Positions 8,858 to 20,120 are shown, counted from the stretch's first letter. The stretch: 64,000 nt of DNA from Sternotherus odoratus (GCA_032164245.1 JAVMKO010000171.1:152745-216744), one strand, 5' to 3'. Notes: a model not told the origin generated them from the sequence alone. A program made the numbers and translations.

Positions 8858-9477
8858 GCGAAAGGGGAATGTTCTAAAACAGTAAAGAAGTCAATGAATA
8901 TGTAACTAATTTTATTCCACCGATAAACAGTATTTATTGTGTCAAACTTTTTTAGTTCATGAAAAGAATGCAGGGAACATCCCAGTGGCGACCCAGATGT
9001 AGTGGAACTTGGCTCTGCCACATCCCCATCCCCATCTCCCCCCTAGGAACTAGTGCAGGAAGCAGCAAAGTTCCCCTGTGCAGAAGGAACTCTCCACTGG
9101 CTGTCTCCAACCACTCTAAAGGGACTTGCACCAGTGAGTGAAGGGCGCCGTACATAGAGGATCAGAGATCTAGATGATTGTTTTTGTAGATAGAAGCTTT
9201 ACAACTCAGTAAAATTACAAGTTTAAGAACACGCCAGTGTATTCATTTATTTAAAAACAATGGGAGGATGCACAATAAAGACTTCAAGTACATTGTTCGC
9301 TGTAAACTGGAGAGCAGGGTTGAAAGTTCAGTGGCTGCTGTGAGAAGAACAAAACAAAGGATTTGTTGTACCCCTATCACCCGTGGCAGCTTCATTAGCT
9401 AGTCTGCAACAAAATATTCTTTTAGCAGCCCCTTATTAATTGTTATTGAGATTCATATTCCAGCTCTTAGAATACAA
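8858..9477. other. Possible 3'UTR and spacer
   Basis: AT-rich; AATAAA at 9272-9277 (CACAATAAAG). Nothing else recognised. Confidence 0.3.
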
Positions 9478-9675
9478 CTAACTAGCACCTTGCAACGAGG
9501 ACATCAACACACCGAAGACTTGCCTGGTTATAAGTGCAATGAGCAGCTCCACCGCTTTTGCTCCCAAACCAGATACAACTTTTGTCAATAACACCTGTAG
9601 TCCAATCGGTCCCACTGCTTCAATCTTCTGCAGATTGCAGGACAGCTGTATCCACCTGACGTGCCTCTCATACAC
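9478..9675 (-). other. Unidentified minus-strand ORF
   Basis: Open minus-strand frame with WIQLSCNLQKIEAVGPIGLQ, VLLTKVVSGLGAKAVELLIA and LITRQVFGVLMSS. It is strongly hydrophobic, with a Leu/Val pattern compatible with membrane helices. No clear splice signals. It could be a pseudogene or chance. Confidence 0.25.
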
Positions 9676-10007
9676 TCTGGAGGATCCAAGGCCAAGGCAT
9701 AGCTAGCTTTCTTGAAACAGGAAACTTTTTCTGGACAGAAAGAAGTCAACCTATTCTAATCACATTATATATTACAGGCTGAAAATCTGTTCCTAACTTC
9801 CACCGTGTAACAAAAAGGTAAAACAATAGAGTAAGAATGCAGGTTGCAGTCCTAAAATTGATGTTGCAGATTTACAAAGAAAGTCAATATCCCTGAAATT
9901 TCATCTTTGGGTGTTCGCGTTGCTGCATGCTTGTGCAAGACGAACCTAAAAAGGAGAAAGATTAACCAATAACCATTGTAATGAACACATGCTGCCATAT
10001 CCTAAAG

Positions 10008-10675
10008 AAGGGGTGGGCAAACTACGGCCCGGGGGCCGCATCCAGCTCTCCAGATGTTTTAATCCGGCCCTTAAACTCCCTCCAGGGAGCGGGTCCAGGG
10101 CTTGCTCTGCTCCAGTGCTCCAGCCGGGAGCTTGCCCCACTCCGCGCAGCTCCTGGAAGCAGCAGCATGCCCCTCTTCCGGCTCCTGTGTGTAGAGATAG
10201 CCAGGGGGCTCTGCATGCTAGGTCCACCCCAAGTGCTGCCCCCACAGCTCCTATTGGCCAGGAACCGCAGTGAATGGGAGCTGCAGAGGTGGCACCTGAA
10301 AACGGGCAGCACACAGAGCGCAGAGTTGCTTGGCCGCGCTTCCACATAGGACATAATGGGGGACATGCTGCTGCTTCTGGGAGCTGCTTGAGGTAAGTGC
10401 CACCCGGAGCCTGCACCCTTGACCCCCTCCCATGCCCCAAACCCCTGCCCCAGCCCTGATACCCCTCCTGCTCATGAACCCCTTGGTGCCAGCCCAGAAC
10501 ACCCTCCAGGCACCCCCAACCCCTCATTCCCAGCCCCACTCCATAGCCCGCAACCCCAGCTAGGGCCCTCAGCCACTCCTTCACCCCAACCCCCAATTTT
10601 GCAAGCATTCATGGCCCACTATACAATTTCCATACACAGATGTGGACCTCTGGCCAAAACATTTGCCCAACCCTG
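10008..10675. mobile_element. Non-autonomous hAT element with 8-bp target-site duplication
   Basis: The left end AAGGGGTGGGCAAAC and the right end (reverse complement CAGGGTTGGGCAAATG) match hAT termini of the CAGGGGTGGGCAAA type. Flanks TCCTAAAG (10000-10007) and CCCTAAAG (10676-10683) form an 8-bp duplication with one mismatch. The inside is GC-rich with no transposase frame. Confidence 0.85.
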
Positions 10676-10683
10676 CCCTAAAG

Positions 10684-11019
10684 CCACCTACACTGGAAAA
10701 AACAGAGGGCATGTTCACCCTTGAGTTAAATCCTAAGTACTACGGGTAGCTCTCTCCCACTCCGGAAAGCACTGTTTGTATACAGACCACTTGAGTTAAG
10801 CCCCAAGTCTGTGTATTTTCCCAACTAGCTGAACAGACCCACAACGTGTAAAACCATATTTTCTGGGTGTGCCAAGATCCAGGCAGAGCTGAGAGGAAAG
10901 GAATTTAAGAAGAGAGATGACTGGCAGAGTCTAATGGAAACTGATGGCCCGTTAACTTAACTACAGGGACAATAGCAATGCTAGGCACCACCACAAACTA
11001 GTTGCAATTCATAGCCAAG
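10684..11019. other. Non-coding spacer
   Basis: Mixed composition; no exon or repeat recognised. Confidence 0.4.
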
Positions 11020-11235
11020 TACCGTATTTTTCGTCTTATAGGACGCTCTGGCCTATAAGACGCCCCCTCGTTTTTTAATAAAAAATCCGGACAAAAAAAA
11101 AAACAAAACGTCCCGGTTCCCCCCTCCCCGCCGCGGGTGGGCTGCCGAGGTTCCCCCCTCCCCGCCGGACCAAAAAAAAAAAAAGCGCCTCGCTCTCCCG
11201 TCCCCGCCACGCGGGCGGGCTGCCGGGAGTGCTCC
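11020..11235. mobile_element. TACCGTAT-end MITE with GC-rich core
   Basis: It starts TACCGTATTTTTCGTCTTAT and has a partly palindromic GACGC..TATAAGACGCC head. Two A runs follow, then a CpG-rich core (TCCCGGTTCCCCCCTCCCCG; CTCGCTCTCCCGTCCCCGCC). The same core sits inside the elements at 37806 and 59117. The right end is not clear here. Confidence 0.6.
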
Positions 11236-11394
11236 TCAAGACACTCAAGACAAAGAGAATTCAGGCTCTGAAGCCAAGGGGGAAACTACAGTCGGAGAGA
11301 GGCAAACTATGAAAATACCCTGAAGTCTCCGCACAGCTGGCGGTTTTACACATTTCCCCCTTTCAAAAGAAATTCTCTCCCCAGTGTGTGGTCT

Positions 11395-11985
11395 CCCCCA
11401 CAGAAACAACCTAACCCGACCCGTCCCCCCCCCATGCGCCCCCAGGTCCCTCCCCCTCCCTCCTCCTCAGGACCCCCTCCCCCCACACCACCCACATCCC
11501 TCCCCCCGCCCCCGACATCCCTCCAACGCCCTCCTCCTCAGGTCCCCCTCCCCCCATACCCCCCACATCCCTCCCCCCGCCTCCGACATCCCTCCTCCTC
11601 AGGTCCCCCTCCCCCCATACCCCCACATCCCTCCCCCCGCCCCCGACATCCCTCCCCCACCTCCTCCTCCGGTCCCCCTCCCCCCATACCTCCCACATCC
11701 CTCCCCTCGCCCCCGACATCACTCCCCCTCCCTCCTCCTCAGGTCCCCCTCCCCCCATACCCCCCACATCCCTCCCCCCGCCCCCGACACCCCTCCCCCT
11801 CCCTCCTCCCCAGGTCCCCCTCCCCCCATACCCCCCACATCCCTCCCCCCGCCCCCAACATCCCTCCCCCTCCCTCCTCCTCAGGTCCCCCTCCCCCCAT
11901 ACCCCTCCCCCACATCCCTCCCCCTCCCCAGGTCCCCCTCCCCCACCTCCTCCCTCAGAAACACCCGCTGCTCGCTGCCCCCCCC
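11395..11985. repeat. Pyrimidine-rich tandem array, about 58-68-bp units
   Basis: Units contain CACATCCCTCCCCCCGCCCC, GACATCCCTCC and CTCCTCCTCAGGTCCCCCTC. One strand is almost entirely C/T for 590 bp, so triplex or i-motif structure is possible. Long open frames through it reflect the lack of A/G-containing stops and are not genes. Confidence 0.9.
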
Positions 11986-12099
11986 CGCTCACCGGGGCAG
12001 GCTACACTGGAAGGCGGGAGAGCGGGCGGGGCCCGGGTCAGAGGAGCCGAGACAACGACGCTGCCCCCCGCCCCGTGAGGACCCGCCCCCCCCTCCGCG

Positions 12100-13386
12100 G
12101 CACGGGGGAGGCAGCGGAGAAAAGGGGGGGGTCCTGGGAGGGGAACCCCAAAGCAGGCGCGAGGTACTGGGGGCGGGTGCCACTGCAGATTATAGGGGGC
12201 ACCCTTCACCTGCCTCACCCCTCCATGCCATGGGGTTCTGTGCACCCCACTTTCCCTCTCCCCCCTCCACCGGGACCCCTATTTTGTAGGCTGTAAGGGC
12301 TGGGTATCCCCCCGTAAGCCACGACCCATGTCCCTGTTGGGGCACCCCCTGATACAGGGGGGTTCTATGCAAATGAGGCGTCCTATACCAAGGAGTGGGG
12401 GTGAGTTGCATAACATGGCACCACCGGGGAAGGAGCAAAATCGGGCCCACTCCCTCGCCATGGCAATCAGATTCGTGGGGGGCAGGGGTTAGGGGGCAGT
12501 GACCCGCACGTTCACAGGGGCCACCGGTGAATCAATGAGGGGCCTCCAGCTCTTTCACTTGCATAAGCCCCGAGGGCGGGGCGAAGTCCGGGCGTTAAGG
12601 ACGTCCATTTCACCTTAACTCTGCCCCCCCCGCCTATGCGTTTGGCTACAGCCCCCTCGTTGGCTGGGTTCGAGACTCTAGAACCCCAGCACAGGCCCCT
12701 TTCTTTTGAGCTGCGGAGGAGGTTGGTCACAACAGTAGGTTGTTATCCCCTAGGCAGATCCAGACACCCCAGGGCGGGGCGGGGGCATGTGAATGTCAAG
12801 AATCTGGACAACTGAATTCTTAGGCTTTCCTCTGGGAGGGCAGTGGGGGCTGGTGGGTCAGAGCAGGGGGGGCTGGGAGCCAGGCGTCCTGGGTCCTCTC
12901 CCCACCTCTGGAAGGGGAGTGGGGCCTAGCGGTTAGAGCACGAGGCGGTTGGGAGCCAGGACTCCTGGGTTCTCTCCCTGACTCTGGGACAGGAGTGGGG
13001 GCGGGTGGGTTAGATCAGAGGGGAATCGGAGCCAGGACTCCTGGGTTCCCAGCTCGGGGAGGGGGTTAGTGTATCCGCCCTGGGCATGTGCCCCATATCG
13101 GGGGGAGGGGCGCCTCTTCCCCCTCCCTTGCCCAGCCCTGCCCCCAGCCATCGCAATTTGCACGGGGTGACTCCCTCGCACGTCGGCGCGTGCAGCCAGC
13201 GTGTGAGCACGTGCAAGATTCCCACCAAGCTCACTCCCGACCCACAGCCCCTGCCCTGCCCCTGCCACAGCTGGGCCAGTGCCCCTCACTCCTGCCTTAC
13301 AGCCCTACACTGCCTCTCGGGAGCAGGGGGCACAGAGATGTAGCTGGACTGCATCCAGTGGAAGTGGGGGGCACTGGGGGTCATGC
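12100..13386. repeat. Second arm of the 1.3-kb inverted duplication
   Basis: Reverse complement of 1418-2690. The octamer pair is kept (ATGCAAAT near 12369 and TTGCATAA near 12408). The X-box-like site reads CTCGCCATGGCAATC. Its outer end touches the first unit of the 47-bp satellite at about 13387. Confidence 0.9.
12835..13060 (+). repeat. MIR-head-like 75-bp units
   Basis: GGGAGCCAGG..TCCTGGGTTCTCTCC and GTTAGAGCA blocks in series, the counterpart of 1745-1965. Confidence 0.85.
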
Positions 13387-16300
13387 TGGGTTTGTCGGGG
13401 TCGGTGCAGCGCCCAGTACAGTGGTGGGGTGTGATCTTTGTCGGGGTCGGTGCAGCGCCCAGTACAGTGGTGGGGTGTGATCTTTGTAAGGGTCAGTGCA
13501 GTGCCCAGTACAGTGGTGGGGTGTGATCTTTGTCAGGGTCGGTGCAGCGCCCAGTACAGGGGTGCGGTGTGATCTTTGTCAGGGTCAGTGCAGCGCCCAG
13601 GACAGTGGTGGGGTGTGATCTTTGTCGGGGTCGGTGCAGCGCCCGGTACAGTGGTGGGGTGTGATCTTTGTCGGGGTCGGTGCAGCGCCCAGTACAGTGC
13701 CGGGGTGTGATCTTTGTCGGGGTCAGTGCAGTGCCCAGTAAAGTGGTGGGGTGTGATCTTTGTCGGGGTCAGTGCAGTGCCCAGTACAGTGGTGGGGGTG
13801 TGATCTTTGTTGGGGTCAGTGCAGTGCCCAGTACAGTGGTGGGGGTGTGATCTTTGTCGGGGTCAGTGCAGCGCCCAGTACAGTGGTGGGGTGTGATCTT
13901 TGTCGGGGTCAGTGCAGTGCCCAGTACAGTGGTGGGGAGTGATCTTTGTCGGGGTCAGTACAGTGGTGGGGTGTGATCTTTGTCAGGGTCGGTGCAGTGC
14001 CCAGTACAGTGGTGGGTGTGATCTTTGTCGGGGTCGGTGCAGCGCCCGGTACAGTGGTGGGGTGTGATCTTTGTCAGGGTCGGCGCAGCGCCCGGTACAG
14101 TGGTGGGGTGTGATCTTTGTCGGGGTCAGTGCAGTGCCCAGTACAGTGGTGGGGTGTGATCTTTGTCAGGGTCAGTGCAGTGCCCAGTACAGTGGTGGGG
14201 TGTGATCTTTGTCGGGGTCAGTGCAGTGCCCAGTACAGTGATGGGGTGTGATCTTTGTCGGGGTCAGTGCAGTGTCCAGTACAGTGGTGGGGTGTGATCT
14301 TTGTCGGGGTCAGTGCAGCGCCCAGTACAGTGGCGGGGTGTGATCTTTGTCGGGGTCAGTGCAGTGCCCAGTACAGTGGTGGGGTGTGATCTTTGTCAGG
14401 GTCAGGGCAGTGCCCAGTACAGCGGTGGGGTGTGATCTTTGTCAGGGTCGGTGCAGTGCACAGTACAGTGGTGGGGTGTGATCTTTGTCGGGGTCGGTGC
14501 AGCACCCGGTACAGTGGTGGGGTGTGATCTTTGTCGGGGTCGGTGCAGCGCCCGGTACAGTGGTGGGGTGTGATCTTTGTCGGGGTCAGTACAGTGGTGG
14601 GGTGTGATCTTTGTCAGGGTCAGTGCAGTGCACAGCACAGTGGTGGGGTGTGATCTTTGTCGGGGTCGGTGCAGCGTCCAGTACAGTGGTGGAGTGTGAT
14701 CTTTGTCGGGGTCAGTGCAGTGCCCAGTACAGTGGTGGGGTGTGATCTTTGTCAGGGTCGGTGCAGTGCACAGTACAGTGGTGGGGTGTGATCTTTGTCG
14801 GGGTCGGTGCAGCGCCCGGTACAGTGGTGGGGTGTGATCTTTGTCAGGGTCGGTGCAGTGCACAGTACAGTGGTGGGGTGTGATCTTTGTCGGGGTCGGT
14901 GCAGTGCCCGGTACAGTAGTGGGGTGTGATCTTTGTTGGGGTCAGTACAGTGGTGGGGTGTGATCTTTGTCAGGGTCGGTGCAGCGCCCGGTACAGTGGT
15001 GGGGTGTGATCTTTGTCGGGGTCGGTGCAGTGCCCGGTACAGTGGTGGGGTGTGATCTTTGTCGGGGTCAGTGCAGTGCCCAGTACAGTGGTGGGGTGTG
15101 ATCTTTGTCGGGGTCTGTGCAGTGCCCAGTACAGTGGTGGGGTGTGATCTTTGTCGGGGTCAGTGCAGTGCCCAGTACAGTGGTGGGGTGTGATCTTTGT
15201 CGGGGTCAGTGCAGTGCCCAGTACAGTGGTGGGGTGTGATCTTTGTCAGGGTCAGTGCAGTGCACAGTACAGTGGTGGGGTGTGATCTTTGTCGGGGTCG
15301 GTGCAGCGCCCGGTACAGTGGTGGGGTGTGATCTTTGTCAGGGTCGGTGCAGTGCACAGTACAGTGGTGGGGTGTGATCTTTGTCGGGGTCGGTGCAGTG
15401 CCCGGTACAGTGGTGGGGTGTGACCTTTGTCGGGGTCAGTACAGTGGTGGGGTGTGATCTTTCTCGGGGTCGGTGCAGCGCCCAGTACAATGGCGGGGTA
15501 TGATCTTTGTCGGGGTCAGTGCAGTGCCCAGTACAGTGGTGGGGTGTGATCTTTGTCGGGGTCGGTGCAGTGCCCAGTACAGTGGTGGGTTGTGATCTTT
15601 GTCGGGGTCAGTGCAGTGCCCAGTACAGTGGTGGGGTGTGATCTTTGTCAGGGTCGGTGCAGTGCACAGTACAGTGGTGGGGTGTGATCTTTGTCGGGGT
15701 CGGTGCAGCGCCCGGTACAGTGGTGGGGTGTGATCTTTGTCAGGGTCGGTGCAGTGCACAGTACAGTGGTGGGGTGTGATCTTTGTCGGGGTCGGTGCAG
15801 TGCCCGGTACAGTGGTGGGGTGTGATCTTTGTCGGGGTCGGTACAGTGGTGGGGTGTGATCTTTGTCAGGGTCGGTGCAGCGCCCGGTACAGTGGTGGGG
15901 TGTGATCTTTGTCGGGGTCGGTGCAGTGCCCGGTACAGTGGTGGGGTGTGATCTTTGTCGGGGTCAGTGCAGTGCCCGGTACAGTGGTGGGGTGTGATCT
16001 TTGTCGGGGTCAGTGCAGTGCCCAGTACAGTGGTGGGGTGTGATCTTTGTTGGGGTCAGTGCAGCGCCCAGTACAGTGGTGGGGTGTGATCTTTGTCGGG
16101 GTCGGTGCAGCGCCCAGTACAGTGGTGGGGTGTGATCTTTGTCGGGGTCGGTGCAGCGCCCAGTACAGTGGCGGGGTATGATCTTTGTCGGGGTCAGTGC
16201 AGTGCCCAGTACAGTGGTGGGGTGTGATCTTTGTCGGGGTCGGTGCAGCGCCCAGTACAGTGGTGGGGTGTGATCTTTGTCAGGGTCAGTGCGGCGCCCA

Positions 16301-18625
16301 GTACAGTGGTGGGGTGTGATCTTTGTTGGGGTCAGTGCAGTGCCCAGTACAGTGGTGGGGTGTGATCTTTGTCGGGGTCGGTGCAGCGCCCAGTACAGTG
16401 GTGGGGTGTGATCTTTGTCGGGGTCAGTGCAGTGCCCAGTACAGTGGTGGGGTGTGATCTTTGTCAGGGTCGGTGCAGTGCCCAGTACAGTGGTGGGGTG
16501 TGATCTTTGTCAGGGTCAGTGCAGTGCACAGTACAGTGGTGGGGTGTGATCTTTGTCGGGGTCAGTACAGTGGTGGGGTGTGATCTTTGTCAGGGTTGGT
16601 GCAGTGCACAGTACAGTGGTGGGGTGTGATCTTTGTCGGGGTTGGTGCAGCGCCCAGTACAGTGGTGGAGTGTGATCTTTGTCGGGGTCAGTGCAGGGCC
16701 CAGTACAGTGGTGGGGTGTGATCTTTGTCAGGGTCGGTGCAGTGCACAGTACAGTGGTGGGGTGTGATCTTTGTCGGGGTCAGTGCAGGGCCCGGTACAG
16801 TGGTGGGGTGTGATCTTTGTCAGGGTCGGTGCAGTGCACAGTACAGTGGTGGGGTGTGATCTTTGTCGGGGTCAGTGCAGGGCCCGGTACAGTGGTGGGG
16901 TGTGATCTTTGTCAGGGTCGGTGCAGTGCCCAGTACAGTGGTGGGGTGTGATCTTTGTCAGGGTCGGTGCAGTGCCCGGTACACTGGTGGGGTGTGATCT
17001 TTGTCAAGGTCGGTGCGGTGTCCAGTACAGTGGTGGGGTGTGATCTTTGTCGGGGTCGGTGCGGTGTCCAGTACAGTGGTGGGGTGTGATCTTTGTCGGG
17101 GTCGGTGCAGCGCCCAGTACAGTGGCCGGGTATGATCTTTGTCGGGGTCAGTGCAGTGCCCAGTACAGTGGTGGGGTGTGACCTTTGTCGGGGTCGGTGC
17201 AGTGCCCAGTACAGTGGTGGGGTGTGATCTTTGTCGGGGTCAGTGCAGTGCCCAATACAGTGGTGGGGTGTGATCTTTGTCGGGGTCAGTGCAGTGCCCA
17301 GTACAGTGGTGGGGTGTGATCTTTGTCAGGGTCAGTGCAGTGCACAGTACAGTGGTGGGGTGTGATCTTTGTCGGGGTCGGTGCAGCTCCCGGTACAGTG
17401 GTGGGGTGTGATCTTTGTCAGGGTCGGTGCAGTGCACAGTACAGTGGTGGGGTGTGATCTTTGTCGGGGTCGGTGCAGCGCCCGGTACAGTGGTGGGGTG
17501 TGATCTTTGTCGGGGTCAGTACAGTGGTGGGGTGTGATCTTTGTCGGGGTCGGTGCAGCGCCCAGTACAGTGGCGGGGTATGATCTTTGTCGGGGTCAGT
17601 GCAGCGCCCAGTACAGTGGTGGGGTGTGATCTTTGTCGGGGTCGGTGCAGCGCCCAGTACAGTGGTGGGGTGTGATCTTTGTCGGGGTCGGTGCAGCGCC
17701 CAGTACAGTGGTGGGGTGTGATCTTTGTCGGGGTCGGTGCAGCGCCCAGTACAGTGGTGGGGTGTGATCTTTGTCGGGGTCGGTGCAGCGCCCAGTACAG
17801 TGGTGGGGTGTGATCTTTGTCGGGGTCGGTGCAGTGCCCAGTACAGTGGTGGGGTGTGATCTTTGTCGGGGTCGGTGCAGTGCCCAGTACAGTGGTGGGG
17901 TGTGATCTTTGTCGGGGTCGGTGCAGTGCCCAGTACAGTGGTGGGGTGTGATCTTTGTCAGGGTCGGTGCAGTGCCCAGTACAGTGGTGGGGTGTGATCT
18001 TTGTCAGGGTCGGTGCAGTGCCCAGTACAGTGGTGGGGTGTGATCTTTGTCAGGGTCGGTGCAGTGCCCAGTACAGTGGTGGGGTGTGATCTTTGTCAGG
18101 GTCGGTGCAGTGCCCAGTACAGTGGTGGGGTGTGATCTTTGTCAGGGTCGGTGCAGTGCCCAGTACAGTGGTGGGGTGTGATCTTTGTCGGGGTCGGTGC
18201 AGTGCCCAGTACAGTGGTGGGGTGTGATCTTTGTCGGGGTCGGTGCAGTGCCCAGTACAGTGGTGGGGTGTGATCTTTGTCGGGGTCGGTGCAGTGCCCG
18301 GTACAGTGGTGGGGTGTGATCTTTGTCGGGGTCGGTGCAGTGCCCGGTACAGTGGTGGGGTGTGATCTTTGTCGGGGTCGGTGCAGTGCCCGGTACAGTG
18401 GTGGGGTGTGATCTTTGTCGGGGTCGGTGCAGTGCCCGGTACAGTGGTGGGGTGTGATCTTTGTCGGGGTCGGTGCAGTGCCCGGTACAGTGGTGGGGTG
18501 TGATCTTTGCCAGGCTCGGTGCAGTGCCCAGTACAGTGGTGGGGTGTGATCTTTGTCAGGGTCGGTGCAGTGCCCAGTACAGTGGTGGGGTGTGATCTTT
18601 GTCGGGGTCAGTGCAGTGCCAGGCC
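13387..18625. repeat. 47-bp satellite, about 110 units (5.2 kb)
   Basis: The unit is GTGTGATCTTTGTCGGGGTC, AGTGCAGTGCCCAGTACAGT, GGTGGGG (47 bp). Short variants of about 30 bp lack the GTGCAGTGCCCAGTACA part (for example near 13950, 14585, 15430). Higher-order blocks repeat, such as the same variant order around 14440-14870, 15240-15420 and 15640-15830. Sites R/Y at the CGGGG/CAGGG, GCGCCC/GTGCCC/GTGCAC and CAGTA/CGGTA positions define variants. The minus-strand frame (CTDPDKDHTPPLYRALHRPR repeated) is an artefact of the repeat: 47 bp is not a multiple of three. Confidence 0.97.
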
Positions 18626-19165
18626 CAACGGGGACACAGATCTCAGTCTGGGTCTCTGAAGTGCCCAGCACCATGGAGGTTACAATGTGGGCAGCAGTCG
18701 TGCGCTGCCCGGCACAAGGGGGGCCGTGATCTCCGTCCAGGTCTCACTTTTCCCTGGCACAATATGGGACCAGATGTCAGCTGGGGTCTCTGCAGGGCCT
18801 GGCAGGACAGGGCCCAGATCTCAGTTGGGGTCTCTGCAGGGCCTGGCAGGACAGGGCCCAGGTCTCAGTTGGGGTCTCTGCAGGGCCTGGCAGGACAGGG
18901 GCCCTGATTTTGTTTGACGTCTCTGCAGCACTTGGAAGAACGGGAGCTGGATTTCACTCCGTGGGGTTGCAGGGCCCGGCCCAACAGGGTCCCCGTTAGG
19001 GTCACGGTAGCGCCCGGCACAACAATTTCCCCGCTCTCTGTAGGGGTCTGTGCAGTTCCTGGCACCGCGAAGGCCCCAAACTCGGTCAGGGTTTGCGCAG
19101 GGCCCATCCTGACCTCAGTCGAGACCTGAGCCACACTCGGTACGATAAGAGCCCCGATCTCAGGT
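18626..19165. repeat. Decaying edge of the satellite, 46-50-bp diverged units
   Basis: Units of the same design but more varied: GGGGTCTCTGCAGGGCCTGG then CAGGACAGGGCCC..ATCTCAGTTG at 18795-18900, and older ones to 19165 (GGGTCTGTGCAGTTCCTGGC, CCCGATCTCAGGTCAG). Divergence increases away from the homogeneous core, as expected if unequal exchange homogenises the middle. Confidence 0.8.
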
Positions 19166-19224
19166 CAGCCACTGGGGAGAAGAGCGGGAAGATAGTCACG
19201 GCTTTGAGATCAGGATTTCAGAAC

Positions 19225-19343
19225 TAGGGTGAGCAGCCAGCAAGGGTGAAAAACCAGGAGAGGGGGTGGGGGGGGGTAAGAGGAGCCTGTATAAGAAAAA
19301 GACCCCAAAATTGGGACTGTCCCTATAAAATCGGGTCACCCTG
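19225..19343. mobile_element. Short hAT-like MITE with perfect 8-bp target-site duplication
   Basis: TAGGGTGAGC..GGTCACCCTG ends, flanked on both sides by TTCAGAAC (19217-19224 and 19344-19351). Same family as 198-316 and 27474-27592. The perfect duplication is good evidence for hAT-type insertion and a fairly recent age. Confidence 0.9.
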
Positions 19344-19489
19344 TTCAGAACGGAGGAGAAAATGGGGCACAAACGAAACATTTGCCACTAGAAGAGAGAA
19401 GCACCAACGGGGGGAGATTTCCTGTCCCCATTCAATGGCTCAAGGGAAAGGAGGGAAGTTGGGGGGGATTATACAGTGATAGTCAATCA

Positions 19490-19620
19490 ACAGCTGAATA
19501 AGAACAGAAGAGCGGCCGCCCTGGGTCAGCCAGTGGACTGAGCCTCCCCGCACGTATCCAGTTCTCTTCCTGGTCTGGTCCCAGCCTCCTCCGGCGAGGA
19601 GTTCCACAGGTTAACGGGAT
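19490..19620 (-). mobile_element. CR1-like LINE fragment (degenerate)
   Basis: GAATAAGAACAGAAGAGCGG..CTGGGTCAGCCAGTGGACTGAG and GAGGAGTTCCACAGGTTAAC resemble parts of the longer copies at 32040 and 37090 (TTGGTCAGACAAAGGTCCAT; GAGTTTCACAGGTTGA). A shorter relic of the latter motif is at 27390-27420. Confidence 0.4.
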
Positions 19621-19739
19621 GGGACGGGGTGATGTGGGGACAGGAGGGGGGCCGGGGTCAGGTCCCTGGATGTGGGGAGGGGCCGGGCAGTGTGGGCTGG
19701 GGGGGGAGGGGGAAGTAACTGGAAAAACGGGGGGGCTTC

Positions 19740-20120
19740 TCCCGCCGCCCCCCCCGGGCAGAGCCTGGCCGGGGGGGGGGGGTCGTTGGTCTCCTGCGGG
19801 GACAGCAGCTCTGACCCCCCCCCGTGGTCGCCCCCCCGCCAGTCACCACCTGGCCCCTCAGCCCCGCCCCCGGGGCTCGCGCTGGTACCTGGAGGCGGCC
19901 GCTGGGCGATCTGCGCATGCCCAGAGCCGGGAACCCCGCACGCGTTCGCAGTCCGGCTCCTCCCGCCCCCCTGTCCGACGTCACTTCCGCCCCCGGGAGA
20001 GGCAGGAACTACATCTCCCAGCCTGCCCCGGGGGCGCTTCCGCTCTCTCCAGCCCAGGTCGGAGCACCCCGGGCTCTGCCTGACCCCCCCGCGGGTGCAG
20101 CGTCGCCGCTTCTCAGGCGA
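19740..20120 (+). promoter_or_regulatory. CpG-island promoter with CRE/ETS and ZNF143 motifs
   Basis: GACGTCACTTCCG (about 19978) combines a CRE half-site with an ETS site, and ACTACATCTCCCAGCCTGC (20008-20026) is a ZNF143/SBS-type site. NRF1-like TGCGCATGC lies at about 19911. The block is a direct paralogue of the KRAB-locus promoter at 29225-29640, with the same order: GTTGGTCTCC, GGACAGCAGCTC, TACCTGGAGGCGGC, CRE-ETS, ZNF143, GGGGGCGCTTCCGC. No coding exon could be assigned downstream of it. Confidence 0.75.

Noticed and set aside
11384..12289. ORFs rich in proline/serine over the pyrimidine array
   Set aside because: Low-complexity translation of C/T-rich DNA; both strands open, no start or splice support.
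13387..18625. CRISPR-like array
   Set aside because: There are no unique spacers; repeats are contiguous, and the DNA is vertebrate nuclear.
14402..18674. Minus-strand ORFs of repeated CTDPDKDHTPPLYRALHRP
   Set aside because: Direct translation of the 47-bp satellite; the peptide cycles through three frames and breaks wherever a unit differs in length.
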